DNA of 14,489 nt, taken from the NCBI GenBank assembly GCA_963599255.1, contig CAVBWS010000052.1:1-14489 (forward strand). Direction: 5' to 3'. The translations under genes were made by a program, and so were the position numbers. Positions within the stretch are counted from its first letter, which is position 1. The number at the start of each line of letters is the position of its first letter. Positions 6,896-14,373 of this stretch are shown here, in pieces. A model generated the notes under the pieces. That model saw only the letters and a list, made by a program, of their open reading frames with translations, searched no databases and was not told the origin of the DNA. Origin of the DNA: RGIG5612 sp963599255. Its GTDB lineage: Bacteria; Bacillota; Clostridia; Lachnospirales; Lachnospiraceae.

Positions 6896-7195
6896 TTACA
6901 GTCCTGCGAAGATCTCGATATCCTTGCTGTCTGCTGTAAGCTGTACAACTGCCTTCTTAGATTCTGCAGTCTTGCCGGAGATGCGTCCACGTGTACGTGT
7001 CTTTGGATGACGGTTCATTGTGTTAACGCTTTCTACCTTTGTTCCTTCGAACATTTTCTCAACAGCTTCTTTGATCTGTGATTTTGTAGCATCTGTGTGT
7101 ACTAAGAAAGTGTACTTCTTCTCAGCCATCATGTTCATGCTCTTCTCGGAAATAACCGGTTTAAGGATCACATCATAATATTTGATATCTGCCAT
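6896..7195 (-). CDS. rplW: Ribosomal protein L23 (uL23)
   Basis: Large-subunit protein L23, 99 residues, at the tunnel exit, where it is the main docking point for trigger factor and signal recognition particle. MADIKYYDVILKPVISEKSM, KYTFLVHTDATKSQIKEAVE (27-46) and VNTMNRHPKTRTRGR (57-71) are typical. Start and upstream stop share one base (TAATG at 7193-7197), so translation is probably coupled to rplD. An AGGAGG site also lies about 12 nt upstream inside rplD. Confidence 0.97.
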   Translation of the reverse strand: MADIKYYDVILKPVISEKSMNMMAEKKYTFLVHTDATKSQIKEAVEKMFEGTKVESVNTMNRHPKTRTRGRISGKTAESKKAVVQLTADSKDIEIFAGL

Positions 7196-7815
7196 TATGC
7201 GTACACCTCCTCAATTGTTGCCAGAGCCGCCTTATCAACTACAACAGCATCATATTTAAGAATATCATATGTGTTGATTGTATTTGTTAATGCAGTCTTA
7301 ACGCCTTCAATATTTCTTGCTGAGCAGATAACATTCTGATCATTTTCATTTAATACGATCAGTGCCTTGCTCAGTTTTAAAGCTTTAAGTAATTCAACTA
7401 CAGTCTTGGTCTTGATCTCTTCGCATTTGATTGCGTCGATAACAAAAAGCTTCTCTTCCTGAACTCTTGATGTTAAAGCGCCCTTAAGAGCAGCTCTCTT
7501 CTCTTTCTTGTTCAGTCTGATTTCGTAGTCGCGTGGCTTAGGTGCGAATACGATTCCGCCGCCTGTCCACTGTGCAGCACGGATAGATCCCTGACGGGCA
7601 TGTCCTGTGCCCTTCTGTCTCCAAGGCTTTCTTCCACCGCCGGAAACTTCTGAACGAGTTTTGGCACTCTGTGTGCCCTGACGCTTATTAGCGAGCTGTG
7701 CAACTACTGCTGCATGAACTAAATGTTCGTTTACTTCAACACCGAAGACAGCGTCATTTAATTCAACATCGCCTACAACAGCGCCCTTCATATTGTAAAC
7801 AGATACTTTTGACAT
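7195..7815 (-). CDS. rplD: Ribosomal protein L4 (uL4)
   Basis: Large-subunit protein L4, 206 residues. Its extended loop reaches the exit tunnel constriction. That loop is seen as TRSEVSGGGRKPWRQKGTGH (53-72) followed by ARQGSIRAAQWTGGG (73-87), the place where macrolide-resistance changes can occur; it looks intact. In E. coli, L4 represses the whole S10 operon by acting on its leader at both transcription and translation. The long structured leader here makes a similar role plausible but unproven. The ATG at 7813-7815 follows AGGAGG in the 26-nt gap after rplC. Confidence 0.98.
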   Translation of the reverse strand: MSKVSVYNMKGAVVGDVELNDAVFGVEVNEHLVHAAVVAQLANKRQGTQSAKTRSEVSGGGRKPWRQKGTGHARQGSIRAAQWTGGGIVFAPKPRDYEIRLNKKEKRAALKGALTSRVQEEKLFVIDAIKCEEIKTKTVVELLKALKLSKALIVLNENDQNVICSARNIEGVKTALTNTINTYDILKYDAVVVDKAALATIEEVYA

Positions 7816-7841
7816 CTGAATTTCCTCCTTTCCTCGATCTA

Positions 7842-8474
7842 CTAGTTAGCCTTAACTGCTTCACGTACTACTACCAAAGACTTCTTTGGTCCAGGAACAG
7901 CGCCCTTAACCAGGATAAGATTATCTTCAGCGTCAACTCTAACTACTTCGAGGTTTTGAACGGTCACTCTCTTAGCGCCCATATGTCCAGGCATGTGTTT
8001 TCCCTTGAATACACGGCTTGGATCGGATGCTGAACCGTTAGAACCAGCATGTCTGTGGTATTTTGAACCGTGAGCCATAGGTCCTCTGTGCTGTCCGAAT
8101 CTTCTGATAGCACCCTGGAAGCCCTTGCCCTTTGAGATTCCGCTAACGTCGATCTTGTCGCCGGAAGCAAATACATCTGCCTTAATTTCGTCCTTTACCT
8201 GATAATCAGCTGCATTCTCAAGTCTGAATTCTCTTACGAATCTCTTGTAAGGGATCTCTGCCTTGTCGAACTTGCCTCTGTCCGGAGAGTTAACCAATGT
8301 CTCTCTCTTGTCCATGAAACCTACCTGAACAGCATTATAGCCGTCCTTTTCTTCTGTCTTAACCTGTGTAACTACACATGGTCCAGCAAGAAGAACTGTA
8401 ACCGGTGTTAACACGCCATCTTCGCTGAAGATCTGTGTCATGCCGATTTTCTGTGCTAAAATAGCTTTTTTCAT
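7842..8474 (-). CDS. rplC: Ribosomal protein L3 (uL3)
   Basis: Large-subunit protein L3, 210 residues, an early assembly protein whose loop approaches the peptidyl transferase centre. MKKAILAQKIGMTQIF at the start and GISKGKGFQGAIRRFGQHRG (112-131) are diagnostic, followed by GSNGSASDPSRVFKGKHMPG (144-163). I chose the ATG at 8472-8474 because AGGAGG lies 9 nt upstream. An open 11-codon extension upstream covers the ribosome binding site and part of the hairpin gap and does not resemble L3. The gap from rpsJ is 67 nt and contains alternative hairpins. Confidence 0.98.
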   Translation of the reverse strand: MKKAILAQKIGMTQIFSEDGVLTPVTVLLAGPCVVTQVKTEEKDGYNAVQVGFMDKRETLVNSPDRGKFDKAEIPYKRFVREFRLENAADYQVKDEIKADVFASGDKIDVSGISKGKGFQGAIRRFGQHRGPMAHGSKYHRHAGSNGSASDPSRVFKGKHMPGHMGAKRVTVQNLEVVRVDAEDNLILVKGAVPGPKKSLVVVREAVKAN

Positions 8475-8501
8475 TAAAATAACCTCCTGTTTCGTACAGC
8501 G

Positions 8502-8537
8502 GAACATAACCTGTAAGTTATGTTCATTCTAGAACAT
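8502..8537 (-). repeat. Two mutually exclusive hairpins between rpsJ and rplC
   Basis: On the transcribed strand, three related segments follow the S10 stop: ATGTTC (8532-8537), GAACATAAC (8517-8525) and GTTATGTTC (8502-8510). The second and third form a perfect 9-bp stem with a 6-nt loop. The first and second can instead form a 6-bp stem with a 6-nt loop, using the same GAACAT. The longer hairpin should win unless something blocks its 3' arm. No U-tract follows, so it is not a standard terminator. It ends 27 nt before the rplC start and 12 nt before its AGGAGG. Confidence 0.6.
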
Positions 8538-8541
8538 TCGT

Positions 8542-8859
8542 TTACTGTTCTTTCATCTTAACATCAACATAAACGCCTGCAGGAACATCCAGCTTCTGGA
8601 GTGCTTCCTTAGTCTTCTGTGTCGGAGCGATTACGTCGATAAGTCTCTTGTGAGTTCTCTGTTCGAACTGCTCACGGGAATCCTTGTACTTATGTACAGC
8701 TCTCAGAATTGTTACAACTTCCTTCTTAGTTGGAAGTGGAACCGGTCCTGATACCTGTGCGCCTGTCTTCTTAACAGCCTCAACGATCTTCTGTGCACTC
8801 TGATCAATAAGTTTATGATCATATGCCTTCAGAGTGATTCTCATTACCTGATTTGCCAT
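8542..8859 (-). CDS. rpsJ: Ribosomal protein S10 (uS10)
   Basis: Small-subunit protein S10, 105 residues, in the 30S head. It also pairs with NusB in transcription antitermination in other bacteria. The family signature AVHKYKDSREQFEQRTHKRL (54-73) and the upstream VSGPVPLPTKKEVVT (36-50) are clear. The ATG at 8857-8859 follows AGGAGG. It is the first gene of the superoperon, behind a roughly 335-nt leader with its own promoter. The three-segment hairpin region follows its stop. Confidence 0.98.
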   Translation of the reverse strand: MANQVMRITLKAYDHKLIDQSAQKIVEAVKKTGAQVSGPVPLPTKKEVVTILRAVHKYKDSREQFEQRTHKRLIDVIAPTQKTKEALQKLDVPAGVYVDVKMKEQ

Positions 8860-9200
8860 TATTGCCTCCTAAAATTATAATGATTTTTTGTGTTGTACAC
8901 GCACCCGTGTGTGTCTAGCCCTTCTCATAAGAAAATTGGCATACTATGCCAATCTATCCCTATGATCAGCCAGCCATTCCCGCTCGTAGGCTCTGCCCCG
9001 TCGTCGGTGTTCCGGTAGATCCGTCAATCCAAATCAAAACCGGCTGGTTCTTGTTATGCTGACCTCACGGTGTTTCCGTCTCAATCGACGGGCGTAAGGT
9101 GTACCGATGTGTGCCGGATCTGTCCGACATTCGCTCCGCGGAATTACCTGCTTAACTGCAGCAACTTCCCACTTCACCGCTATCACATCACAGCTAAGGT
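8860..9200 (-). promoter_or_regulatory. Structured S10-operon mRNA leader
   Basis: This gene-free stretch is much more GC-rich than ordinary spacers here and forms a run of hairpins on the transcribed strand. They are: an imperfect GTGGGAA/TTCCGC stem enclosing CTGC/GCAG (near 9139-9173); a 7-bp stem with a 4-nt loop (9112-9129); CCGTC/GACGG with a 6-nt loop (near 9075-9090); CCGGT/ACCGG competing with a long-range CCAGCC/GGCTGG pairing (near 8970-9045); an 8-bp hairpin with a short T-run (8930-8953); and an imperfect stem (8897-8914) before the rpsJ ribosome binding site. In E. coli the S10 leader mediates L4 feedback. Homology of this RNA to that one is not established, and no convincing leader peptide is present. 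Confidence 0.65.
8930..8953 (-). terminator. Possible attenuator hairpin in the S10 leader
   Basis: The transcribed strand has a perfect 8-bp stem ATTGGCAT/ATGCCAAT with a 3-nt loop, followed by TTTC. The stem is AT-rich and the T-run short, so this would be a weak or conditional terminator. It lies about 70 nt before the S10 start, a sensible place for attenuation control. Confidence 0.35.
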
Positions 9201-9229
9201 AGAATACTATAATTTTCTGCCAAATGCAA
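9201..9229 (-). promoter_or_regulatory. S10-operon promoter
   Basis: A -35 box TTGCAT (9224-9229) and a -10 box TATTCT (9201-9206) are separated by exactly 17 bp on the minus strand. They lie just after the aminopeptidase terminator and before the structured leader, as expected for the main ribosomal operon promoter. Transcription would start near 9194. The boxes match the housekeeping consensus only partly, so the placement and the spacing carry most of the weight. Confidence 0.6.
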
Positions 9230-9238
9230 GCACTTTAT

Positions 9239-9270
9239 TGAAAAGTCCCTGCAAAAAATTGCAGGGACTT
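9239..9270 (-). terminator. Terminator of the aminopeptidase gene
   Basis: A perfect 12-bp stem (9259-9270 with 9243-9254, AAGTCCCTGCAA and its complement) with a 4-nt loop begins 10 nt after the aminopeptidase stop. On the minus strand it runs into CTTTTC. It separates this gene from the S10 promoter. Confidence 0.8.
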
Positions 9271-9280
9271 GTTATCATCA

Positions 9281-10681
9281 TTATGCCTGTTCAAATACGA
9301 CTTTCATGCATTTATATGTCATGTAGCAGTCGAACTTGGCAACTGTTTCAAATGGTGCATGCATGCTCAGAACAGGTACGCCGGCATCGATGGTTTCGAT
9401 GTTTCTGTTGGCCATATCAAGGGCAACCGTTCCGCCGCCGCCGTTGTCATTCTTACCCATCTGGGTCATCTGCCATACAACGCCATTGTCGTTCATAAGC
9501 TTTCTGAGCTTGCCTACTGTCTCTGCAGAAGCATCAGATGCGCCGGATTTGCCGCCGTGGCCGGTATATTTGCAGAATGCCACGCCATGGTTGATCTTAG
9601 AATCATTGCGGATCTCAAATGCTTCAGCATAATTCGGATCATATGCAGCCGTAACATCCGCACTTACGCAGAAGGAATGAGCGAAGCAATCCCTGATATC
9701 TACGCCCTGAGCCTTGCACAGGTCGCCGATAAACCACTCAAATGCTTCACTTATCATACCTGTCACGCCGACAGAACCTATCTCTTCCTTATCAGCGAAA
9801 ATACATACGCCTGTCTTCTTGATATTTTCAGCATCGAAGAGTCCTATCATCTCTGCATAAGCGCATACTCTGTCGTCATGTCCGTATGCTGCAATAAGGC
9901 TTCTGTCAAATCCAATATCCTTAGCCTTGCCTGCAGGAACTACTTCCAGCTCAGCTGATATAAAGTCTTCTTCCTCGATACCATATTTCTCGTTCAGGAT
10001 CTTCATTATACCCATCTTCACTCTGTCGGATTCTTCAGAATCTCCCAGAGGGCGGGAGCCAACCAGAACATTTAAGATCTCTGACGGTACTGCCTGATCG
10101 ATAGGCTTGCTGTCTGTTGCCTTCTTAAGATGTGGAAGCAGGTCTTCTATTATGAACTGCGGATCATTCTCGTCTGCGCCGATGTTAACCTTAACTGATT
10201 CGCCGTTTCTCAAGATTATGACACCATGGAGTTCAAGAGGACGTGAAACCCACTGATACTTTCTGATGCCGCCGTAATGATGGGTCTTAAGATAAGCCAT
10301 CTCCGCCTCTTCGTACAATGGATTTGGCTTAAGGTCAAGTCTCGGAGCATCTGTATGTGCTGCGGTAAGATTAATACCTTGGTCTAACTTCTCGCTTCCT
10401 ACTACAGCAAACATAATAGATTTGCCTCTGTTATTGTAGTAGAGCTTATCACCTGTCTTAATCTTCTGTCCGAATTTATACTCCTTGAAACCTCTCTTCT
10501 CTGCAAGTTCTATACAATATTCAACGCAGAGTCTTTCTGTCTTGCAATGATCCAGGAAATCCTTATAATCCTCGCAATACTCATTCATCTTCTTCTCTTC
10601 ATCAGCAGTTAACTTATCATATCCGTTGCCCGGATTATAAAAGAGTTTCTCTTTTATTTCATTTTTCTTTTTCTCAGCCAT
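9281..10681 (-). CDS. M18-family zinc aminopeptidase
   Basis: Cytosolic metallo-aminopeptidase of the M18 family (aspartyl aminopeptidase/aminopeptidase I group), 466 residues, the usual length. It removes N-terminal residues from peptides and probably serves peptide recycling. The M18 metal and catalytic positions are all visible: H109 in AAHTDAPRLD, D270 in YGHDDRVCAYA, the E299/E300 pair in ADKEEIGSVG, D342 in VSADVTAAYDP, and H441 in SMHAPFE. Substrate preference (acidic or neutral residues) cannot be read from these motifs. I chose the ATG at 10679-10681 because AAAGGA is just upstream; an ATG ten codons earlier sits in a hairpin loop and lacks a ribosome binding site. It has its own terminator, so it is a single-gene unit beside the ribosomal operon. 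Confidence 0.93.
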   Translation of the reverse strand: MAEKKKNEIKEKLFYNPGNGYDKLTADEEKKMNEYCEDYKDFLDHCKTERLCVEYCIELAEKRGFKEYKFGQKIKTGDKLYYNNRGKSIMFAVVGSEKLDQGINLTAAHTDAPRLDLKPNPLYEEAEMAYLKTHHYGGIRKYQWVSRPLELHGVIILRNGESVKVNIGADENDPQFIIEDLLPHLKKATDSKPIDQAVPSEILNVLVGSRPLGDSEESDRVKMGIMKILNEKYGIEEEDFISAELEVVPAGKAKDIGFDRSLIAAYGHDDRVCAYAEMIGLFDAENIKKTGVCIFADKEEIGSVGVTGMISEAFEWFIGDLCKAQGVDIRDCFAHSFCVSADVTAAYDPNYAEAFEIRNDSKINHGVAFCKYTGHGGKSGASDASAETVGKLRKLMNDNGVVWQMTQMGKNDNGGGGTVALDMANRNIETIDAGVPVLSMHAPFETVAKFDCYMTYKCMKVVFEQA

Positions 10682-10836
10682 ACTTGTCCTTTCTGCAACA
10701 GGCAGCATCATCTGCCCGTTTTTATAATATTATTTTGCATTATGCAGCGTATTCAGTGTTATCCTTCACCTGGTCTTTCTTACGAATTCCATTGAGTGAG
10801 GCTAACTTTATCTGAATGAACACCGCTCTAATATGT
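10682..10836 (-). promoter_or_regulatory. Upstream region of the aminopeptidase gene, with 5' hairpin
   Basis: On the transcribed strand, a 9-bp stem with one G-U pair and a 6-nt loop (10697-10705 with 10712-10720) lies 16 nt before the aminopeptidase start, immediately upstream of the ribosome binding site. A TATAAA box (10721-10726) adjoins it, but I see no good -35 box at the right distance, so the promoter is uncertain. A short palindrome TGCATAATGCA lies nearby (about 10736-10746). The rest of the stretch shows nothing I recognise. Confidence 0.35.
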
Positions 10837-10882
10837 AAAAACAGTGGTCTCAGGCATATACATCGTATACCCGCCACCACTG
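10837..10882 (-). terminator. Terminator of the ABC-transporter operon
   Basis: A perfect 7-bp outer stem CAGTGGT/ACCACTG (10876-10882 with 10842-10848) encloses a further imperfect GGTATAC-type stem and is followed by five T on the minus strand. It lies 49 nt after the permease stop. Confidence 0.8.
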
Positions 10883-10931
10883 AATTATATCGTAGATCAC
10901 TTTTTTTGCAATGGATAAATTTCAGGCAGTC

Positions 10932-13511
10932 TTATCTTGCCAGTTCTCTGACAACTATCGCCCCCGAACCTATGATGCTGCACACAAATACTATCAGCAG
11001 GTACCATGCCGTCATATTTAAATTATCTGGTTGGGCGAGCATATCCAGATTGCCTATTATGATCCGATATAGCAGGCACAATGCCATAAGTGATACAGCT
11101 ACCATAAATATCATCTGCAGCACAAATATAAGAACTATCTCGTGCAGGCACAGACCGTTTATCCAGTAAATCCTGTAATTACCTATATTTGACCTGGTCT
11201 TAGACAGCATCAGCAGTACCACATTAATGCATCCGAATATCATCACCAGATATTTCAGCAGATTGCAGGTCATGGACACCAGGCTATTTAGCTCATGATA
11301 ATTCACCAACTGCGATGTTATATCTCTCACCATCATCAGCGGATATTTATCCGTGATATTATTCAGTTCTATCCGTATACTGTCAGTATCTGCATTTTCT
11401 TCTGCATATATCCTTACCCTCGTATATGTTGCATCAATGTCGAAAATATTAAAGACCTCATTTGATGTAATAATCCTATAAGTAGGAATTATAATTCCTG
11501 TTTCAAATGCCCGATCAAACCAAGCTGCATTACATCTTATTATTGCCCCTATCTTAGTAACAATGTCATTTCGTTTAATCAGCACTGGTACCTCGTTCTC
11601 GCTTATTCCCGCATTCATGTTTACAAGCACTCTGTACTCCGATAATGTTATCGCATCTCCTACATGAAATAATGTGTCATTAACCGCATTTTCATCGTCA
11701 AAGTCAGCAAACCTCAAACCATATGTTTTCTTTTTCCCGCTTCCCCATTCTTCATAGATATATGAAGGCATTATTAAAATAATTTCTTCTCCCGACTTTA
11801 CCTTGTCTACATCTATATATCCTTCATGCACATATTCATTCATCAGTACAATGTCGTTATCCGGCAAACCCAATATCTCCGTTTGAATTGCGGTATTTGC
11901 CTCATATCCTATAAGTCGCATCAATTCATCGCTTCCCTTTACATAAATTTCCCCTCCCCTCACTCCTTTAATCGTGTATTTTCCATCAAGATGCATATCA
12001 GATATATCAAGATATGTGTCGAACTCGTCCGCATCCTTCAAGATCAATATTTTGTCAGTCATCTTATATCCATTAATATTTTTTATTTTCTCTATACCTT
12101 CAAATATTTTCATATCTTCATCCGGTATTCCATTTTTTTCATAAGTGTTTAAATAGCATAAATCGTCGGCCTTTGCCCCAGCAAATTCCAGACTTTGTGC
12201 CAACAGTTCAAAATCATAATCCATCGGCATCTCTCCAGCATATCCTCCTGCATAGGCAGTGGCCTGACCGAGTTCTTCTACATAATTGTTGATATGTGAT
12301 ATGAAGAATATCGACATCATAATAACCATCAGAGCAAGTACAAAATTCTTCGACATGATCCTATATTCAAGGAATGTCAGACGCACAAAGCCCGTTTTCC
12401 ATGCCTGATGATGAAATCTTTTTCTTATTTTTTCACTAACCTTAAGTCTGAACATAAGATTGCCTAAGGCATAAACAATAAGTATATTTATAAAAAACAT
12501 TTCGAAAATGTTCATTGCATCAATGGATAAAGGAATATCCTTCCCCAGATTTGCGGATAAACTTTCAATCGCCAGTGCAGTTCCTACCATTCCTAGCAAT
12601 ATACCAACAGCATTTCCTATGAGAACATATACTCCCAACTCAATATTATATATTCCCCTTAATCTTTTTATTTCTGTACCCAGCATCCATATAGTGTGAT
12701 ATCGTCTGATAATCGCACCATTAAAGAATATCATTGTGCCAATAAGCAAGAAGGCACAGACCGTTCCGGATATGGTCATGAAACTCTGTGGTGTATCAAA
12801 AGAACCGTTCTGCAGCTTAACATTTCTCCAGTTATAGTTTTCATACATGTTATCTATAGGTGCAAACGATGCATCATCCTCGATCAGATAGATAATATAG
12901 TTTAAACCTGTTTCCCCCTTAAGCAGCTCCATATCTGACTCTGTCATAAATACATCCAGGTTATCTAGTTGCATATCATTTTGAGCCCTGCCTCTCGGCC
13001 ATAATCTTCCGTAATCAGCTACAACTCCTACCACTTCTGTCGGCGTTTCAAGGTGCAGCTGCCGTTCTATGCTTTCTATATATGGCATTGCCGACTCTGT
13101 TACTGCTATCTCCCCGGATGTTTGCGGCCATCGTCCCGAAGTCAGACGAATACTACCCAAATATTTTGCCGCACCATCCATATATCCTGCATATAGGACA
13201 ACATTATCACTGCCAACCGCTCCTGCCACATACATCTTGCCAGTGTACGAATGTTCGTCTCTGGATTGAACACCCCGTTTTTCCCGCTCTGTGAGTACAT
13301 CCGTATTTACATAATATATATAGTCAAACCGTCCATAGACTTTTATGACAGAGTCTGCCACTGAGTTCAGTAAGCTCCTGGAAGTATTCAGCATTACCGT
13401 CGGCATGATCATAAATATAGATATGCTGATAATTATCATCAATGCTGATGGATTATGATGAAATATGCTTTTTATAACGGTCTTCACAAGACCAACGGTG
13501 TTTTCTCTCAT
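10932..13511 (-). CDS. FtsX/MacB-type ABC transporter permease with two large external domains
   Basis: Membrane component of an ABC transporter, 859 residues. Eight hydrophobic segments are visible at about 23-43, 244-264, 291-318, 335-356, 389-407, 751-771, 790-815 and 833-855. This is the duplicated FtsX layout: one helix, an external domain of about 200 residues (44-243), three helices, then the same plan again with a larger external domain of about 340 residues (408-750). SGRWPQTSGEIAVTES (125-140) resembles the MacB-type periplasmic domain. The ATG at 13509-13511 has AGGAG 6 nt upstream, 40 nt after the ATPase stop. Such pairs work as mechanotransmitters or exporters of peptides, lipids or lipoproteins; the substrate cannot be read here. 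No sensor kinase or regulator gene lies in the window. Confidence 0.88.
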   Translation of the reverse strand: MRENTVGLVKTVIKSIFHHNPSALMIIISISIFMIMPTVMLNTSRSLLNSVADSVIKVYGRFDYIYYVNTDVLTEREKRGVQSRDEHSYTGKMYVAGAVGSDNVVLYAGYMDGAAKYLGSIRLTSGRWPQTSGEIAVTESAMPYIESIERQLHLETPTEVVGVVADYGRLWPRGRAQNDMQLDNLDVFMTESDMELLKGETGLNYIIYLIEDDASFAPIDNMYENYNWRNVKLQNGSFDTPQSFMTISGTVCAFLLIGTMIFFNGAIIRRYHTIWMLGTEIKRLRGIYNIELGVYVLIGNAVGILLGMVGTALAIESLSANLGKDIPLSIDAMNIFEMFFINILIVYALGNLMFRLKVSEKIRKRFHHQAWKTGFVRLTFLEYRIMSKNFVLALMVIMMSIFFISHINNYVEELGQATAYAGGYAGEMPMDYDFELLAQSLEFAGAKADDLCYLNTYEKNGIPDEDMKIFEGIEKIKNINGYKMTDKILILKDADEFDTYLDISDMHLDGKYTIKGVRGGEIYVKGSDELMRLIGYEANTAIQTEILGLPDNDIVLMNEYVHEGYIDVDKVKSGEEIILIMPSYIYEEWGSGKKKTYGLRFADFDDENAVNDTLFHVGDAITLSEYRVLVNMNAGISENEVPVLIKRNDIVTKIGAIIRCNAAWFDRAFETGIIIPTYRIITSNEVFNIFDIDATYTRVRIYAEENADTDSIRIELNNITDKYPLMMVRDITSQLVNYHELNSLVSMTCNLLKYLVMIFGCINVVLLMLSKTRSNIGNYRIYWINGLCLHEIVLIFVLQMIFMVAVSLMALCLLYRIIIGNLDMLAQPDNLNMTAWYLLIVFVCSIIGSGAIVVRELAR

Positions 13512-13551
13512 CGGCTGCTCCTTTCACGAACAATACCGTCCTTAACAGTTG

Positions 13552-14247
13552 TTATATGAATCTTCCATCCAGCATTTCATATGACCGATTCGCATAATCC
13601 AGCCATGCCTTGTCATGCGTCACTATCAGGTATGTCTGATTAAATTCCTGGTTTGTCTTTTTAACATATTCCATCAGATTCCTGCTTGTCTCGGAATCGA
13701 TATTTCCATTAGGCTCATCTGCAAGTATTATTGCAGGTTTTCTTATAAGTGCACGGGCAATTGTTGCTCTCTGTTTTTCTCCTCCCGATAACTGCGCAGG
13801 ATAGAATTTCAATCGACTTTCCAAGGCAAGTAACCCTATTATATGTTTCTCATATTCGATATCGTACTTTATCCCTGCAATGTCGAATGGCAGCCTTATA
13901 TTTTCCAATACATTTAGTTCCTTGACCAAGCTTAATTCCTGATGCACATATCCGATCTTACTGTTGCGGATCCTGGCACGCTTGGCATCATTTACCCCCA
14001 GATATCCAAATTTACTTCGTTTATCTGCATAAAGTGGTTCCCTGTCTATTATGACCTGTCCGCTGTCAGGTATCAGAAGCCCACCAACTACATTCATGAG
14101 AGTGGATTTACCTGATCCGCTGCGTCCGATCAGTACGCAGATTTCTCCTCTTTCGATATCCAAACTTATGTTATCCAGAGCTTTCACAGTGTAATGTTTG
14201 GTTTTATATTCTTTGGTAACATTTTCCACTTTAATAATTGTGTCCAT
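13552..14247 (-). CDS. ABC transporter ATP-binding protein (LolD/MacB type)
   Basis: Cytoplasmic ATPase partner of the downstream permease, 231 residues. All nucleotide-binding motifs are present: Walker A GRSGSGKST (41-49), Q-loop Q103 in YVHQE, signature LSGGEKQR (153-160), Walker B IILADEP with catalytic E178, and switch histidine H211 in IVTHD. The D-loop region reads NGNID, where TGNLD is usual. Size and motif spacing match the MacB/LolD/FtsE class that pairs with FtsX-type permeases. I chose the ATG at 14245-14247, which has AAGGGGG about 9 nt upstream. A TTG eight codons earlier (14269-14271) is possible, but the nearest AGGAGG is too far from it. Confidence 0.93.
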   Translation of the reverse strand: MDTIIKVENVTKEYKTKHYTVKALDNISLDIERGEICVLIGRSGSGKSTLMNVVGGLLIPDSGQVIIDREPLYADKRSKFGYLGVNDAKRARIRNSKIGYVHQELSLVKELNVLENIRLPFDIAGIKYDIEYEKHIIGLLALESRLKFYPAQLSGGEKQRATIARALIRKPAIILADEPNGNIDSETSRNLMEYVKKTNQEFNQTYLIVTHDKAWLDYANRSYEMLDGRFI

Positions 14248-14323
14248 TTTATTTTTCCCCCTTATCTTCAATATTTACATATCCGATGCCCCTCCTTTGT
14301 CTGCTATTACTCACTTCAAATAC

Positions 14324-14373
14324 AGAAGGAACGCAATTATGTACTTTTTAAAAAACATTATTGCATTCTTTCT
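14324..14373 (-). repeat. Long imperfect inverted repeat at the 5' end of the ABC-operon transcript
   Basis: Two 19-nt arms (14324-14342 and 14355-14373) are inverted copies differing at three positions. The centre TTTTTAAAAA is itself self-complementary, so the fold could approach 25 bp. From the predicted promoter the transcript would start near 14375, so the RNA would begin almost exactly with this hairpin. No T-run follows on the minus strand, which argues against termination. It could stabilise the mRNA, bind a regulator as DNA, or form an antisense pair with a plus-strand transcript. Confidence 0.6.

Noticed and set aside
8475..8507. N-terminal extension of L3
   Set aside because: It covers the AGGAGG of the true start and part of the hairpin.
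9066..9131. A 21-codon frame in the S10 leader as a possible leader peptide
   Set aside because: The nearest GGAG is too close to the ATG, the frame runs through predicted stems, and there is no run of regulatory codons.
9269..9958. A 229-codon plus-strand frame opposite the aminopeptidase gene
   Set aside because: The opposite strand has all M18 catalytic motifs; this frame has no recognisable domain and begins inside the terminator.
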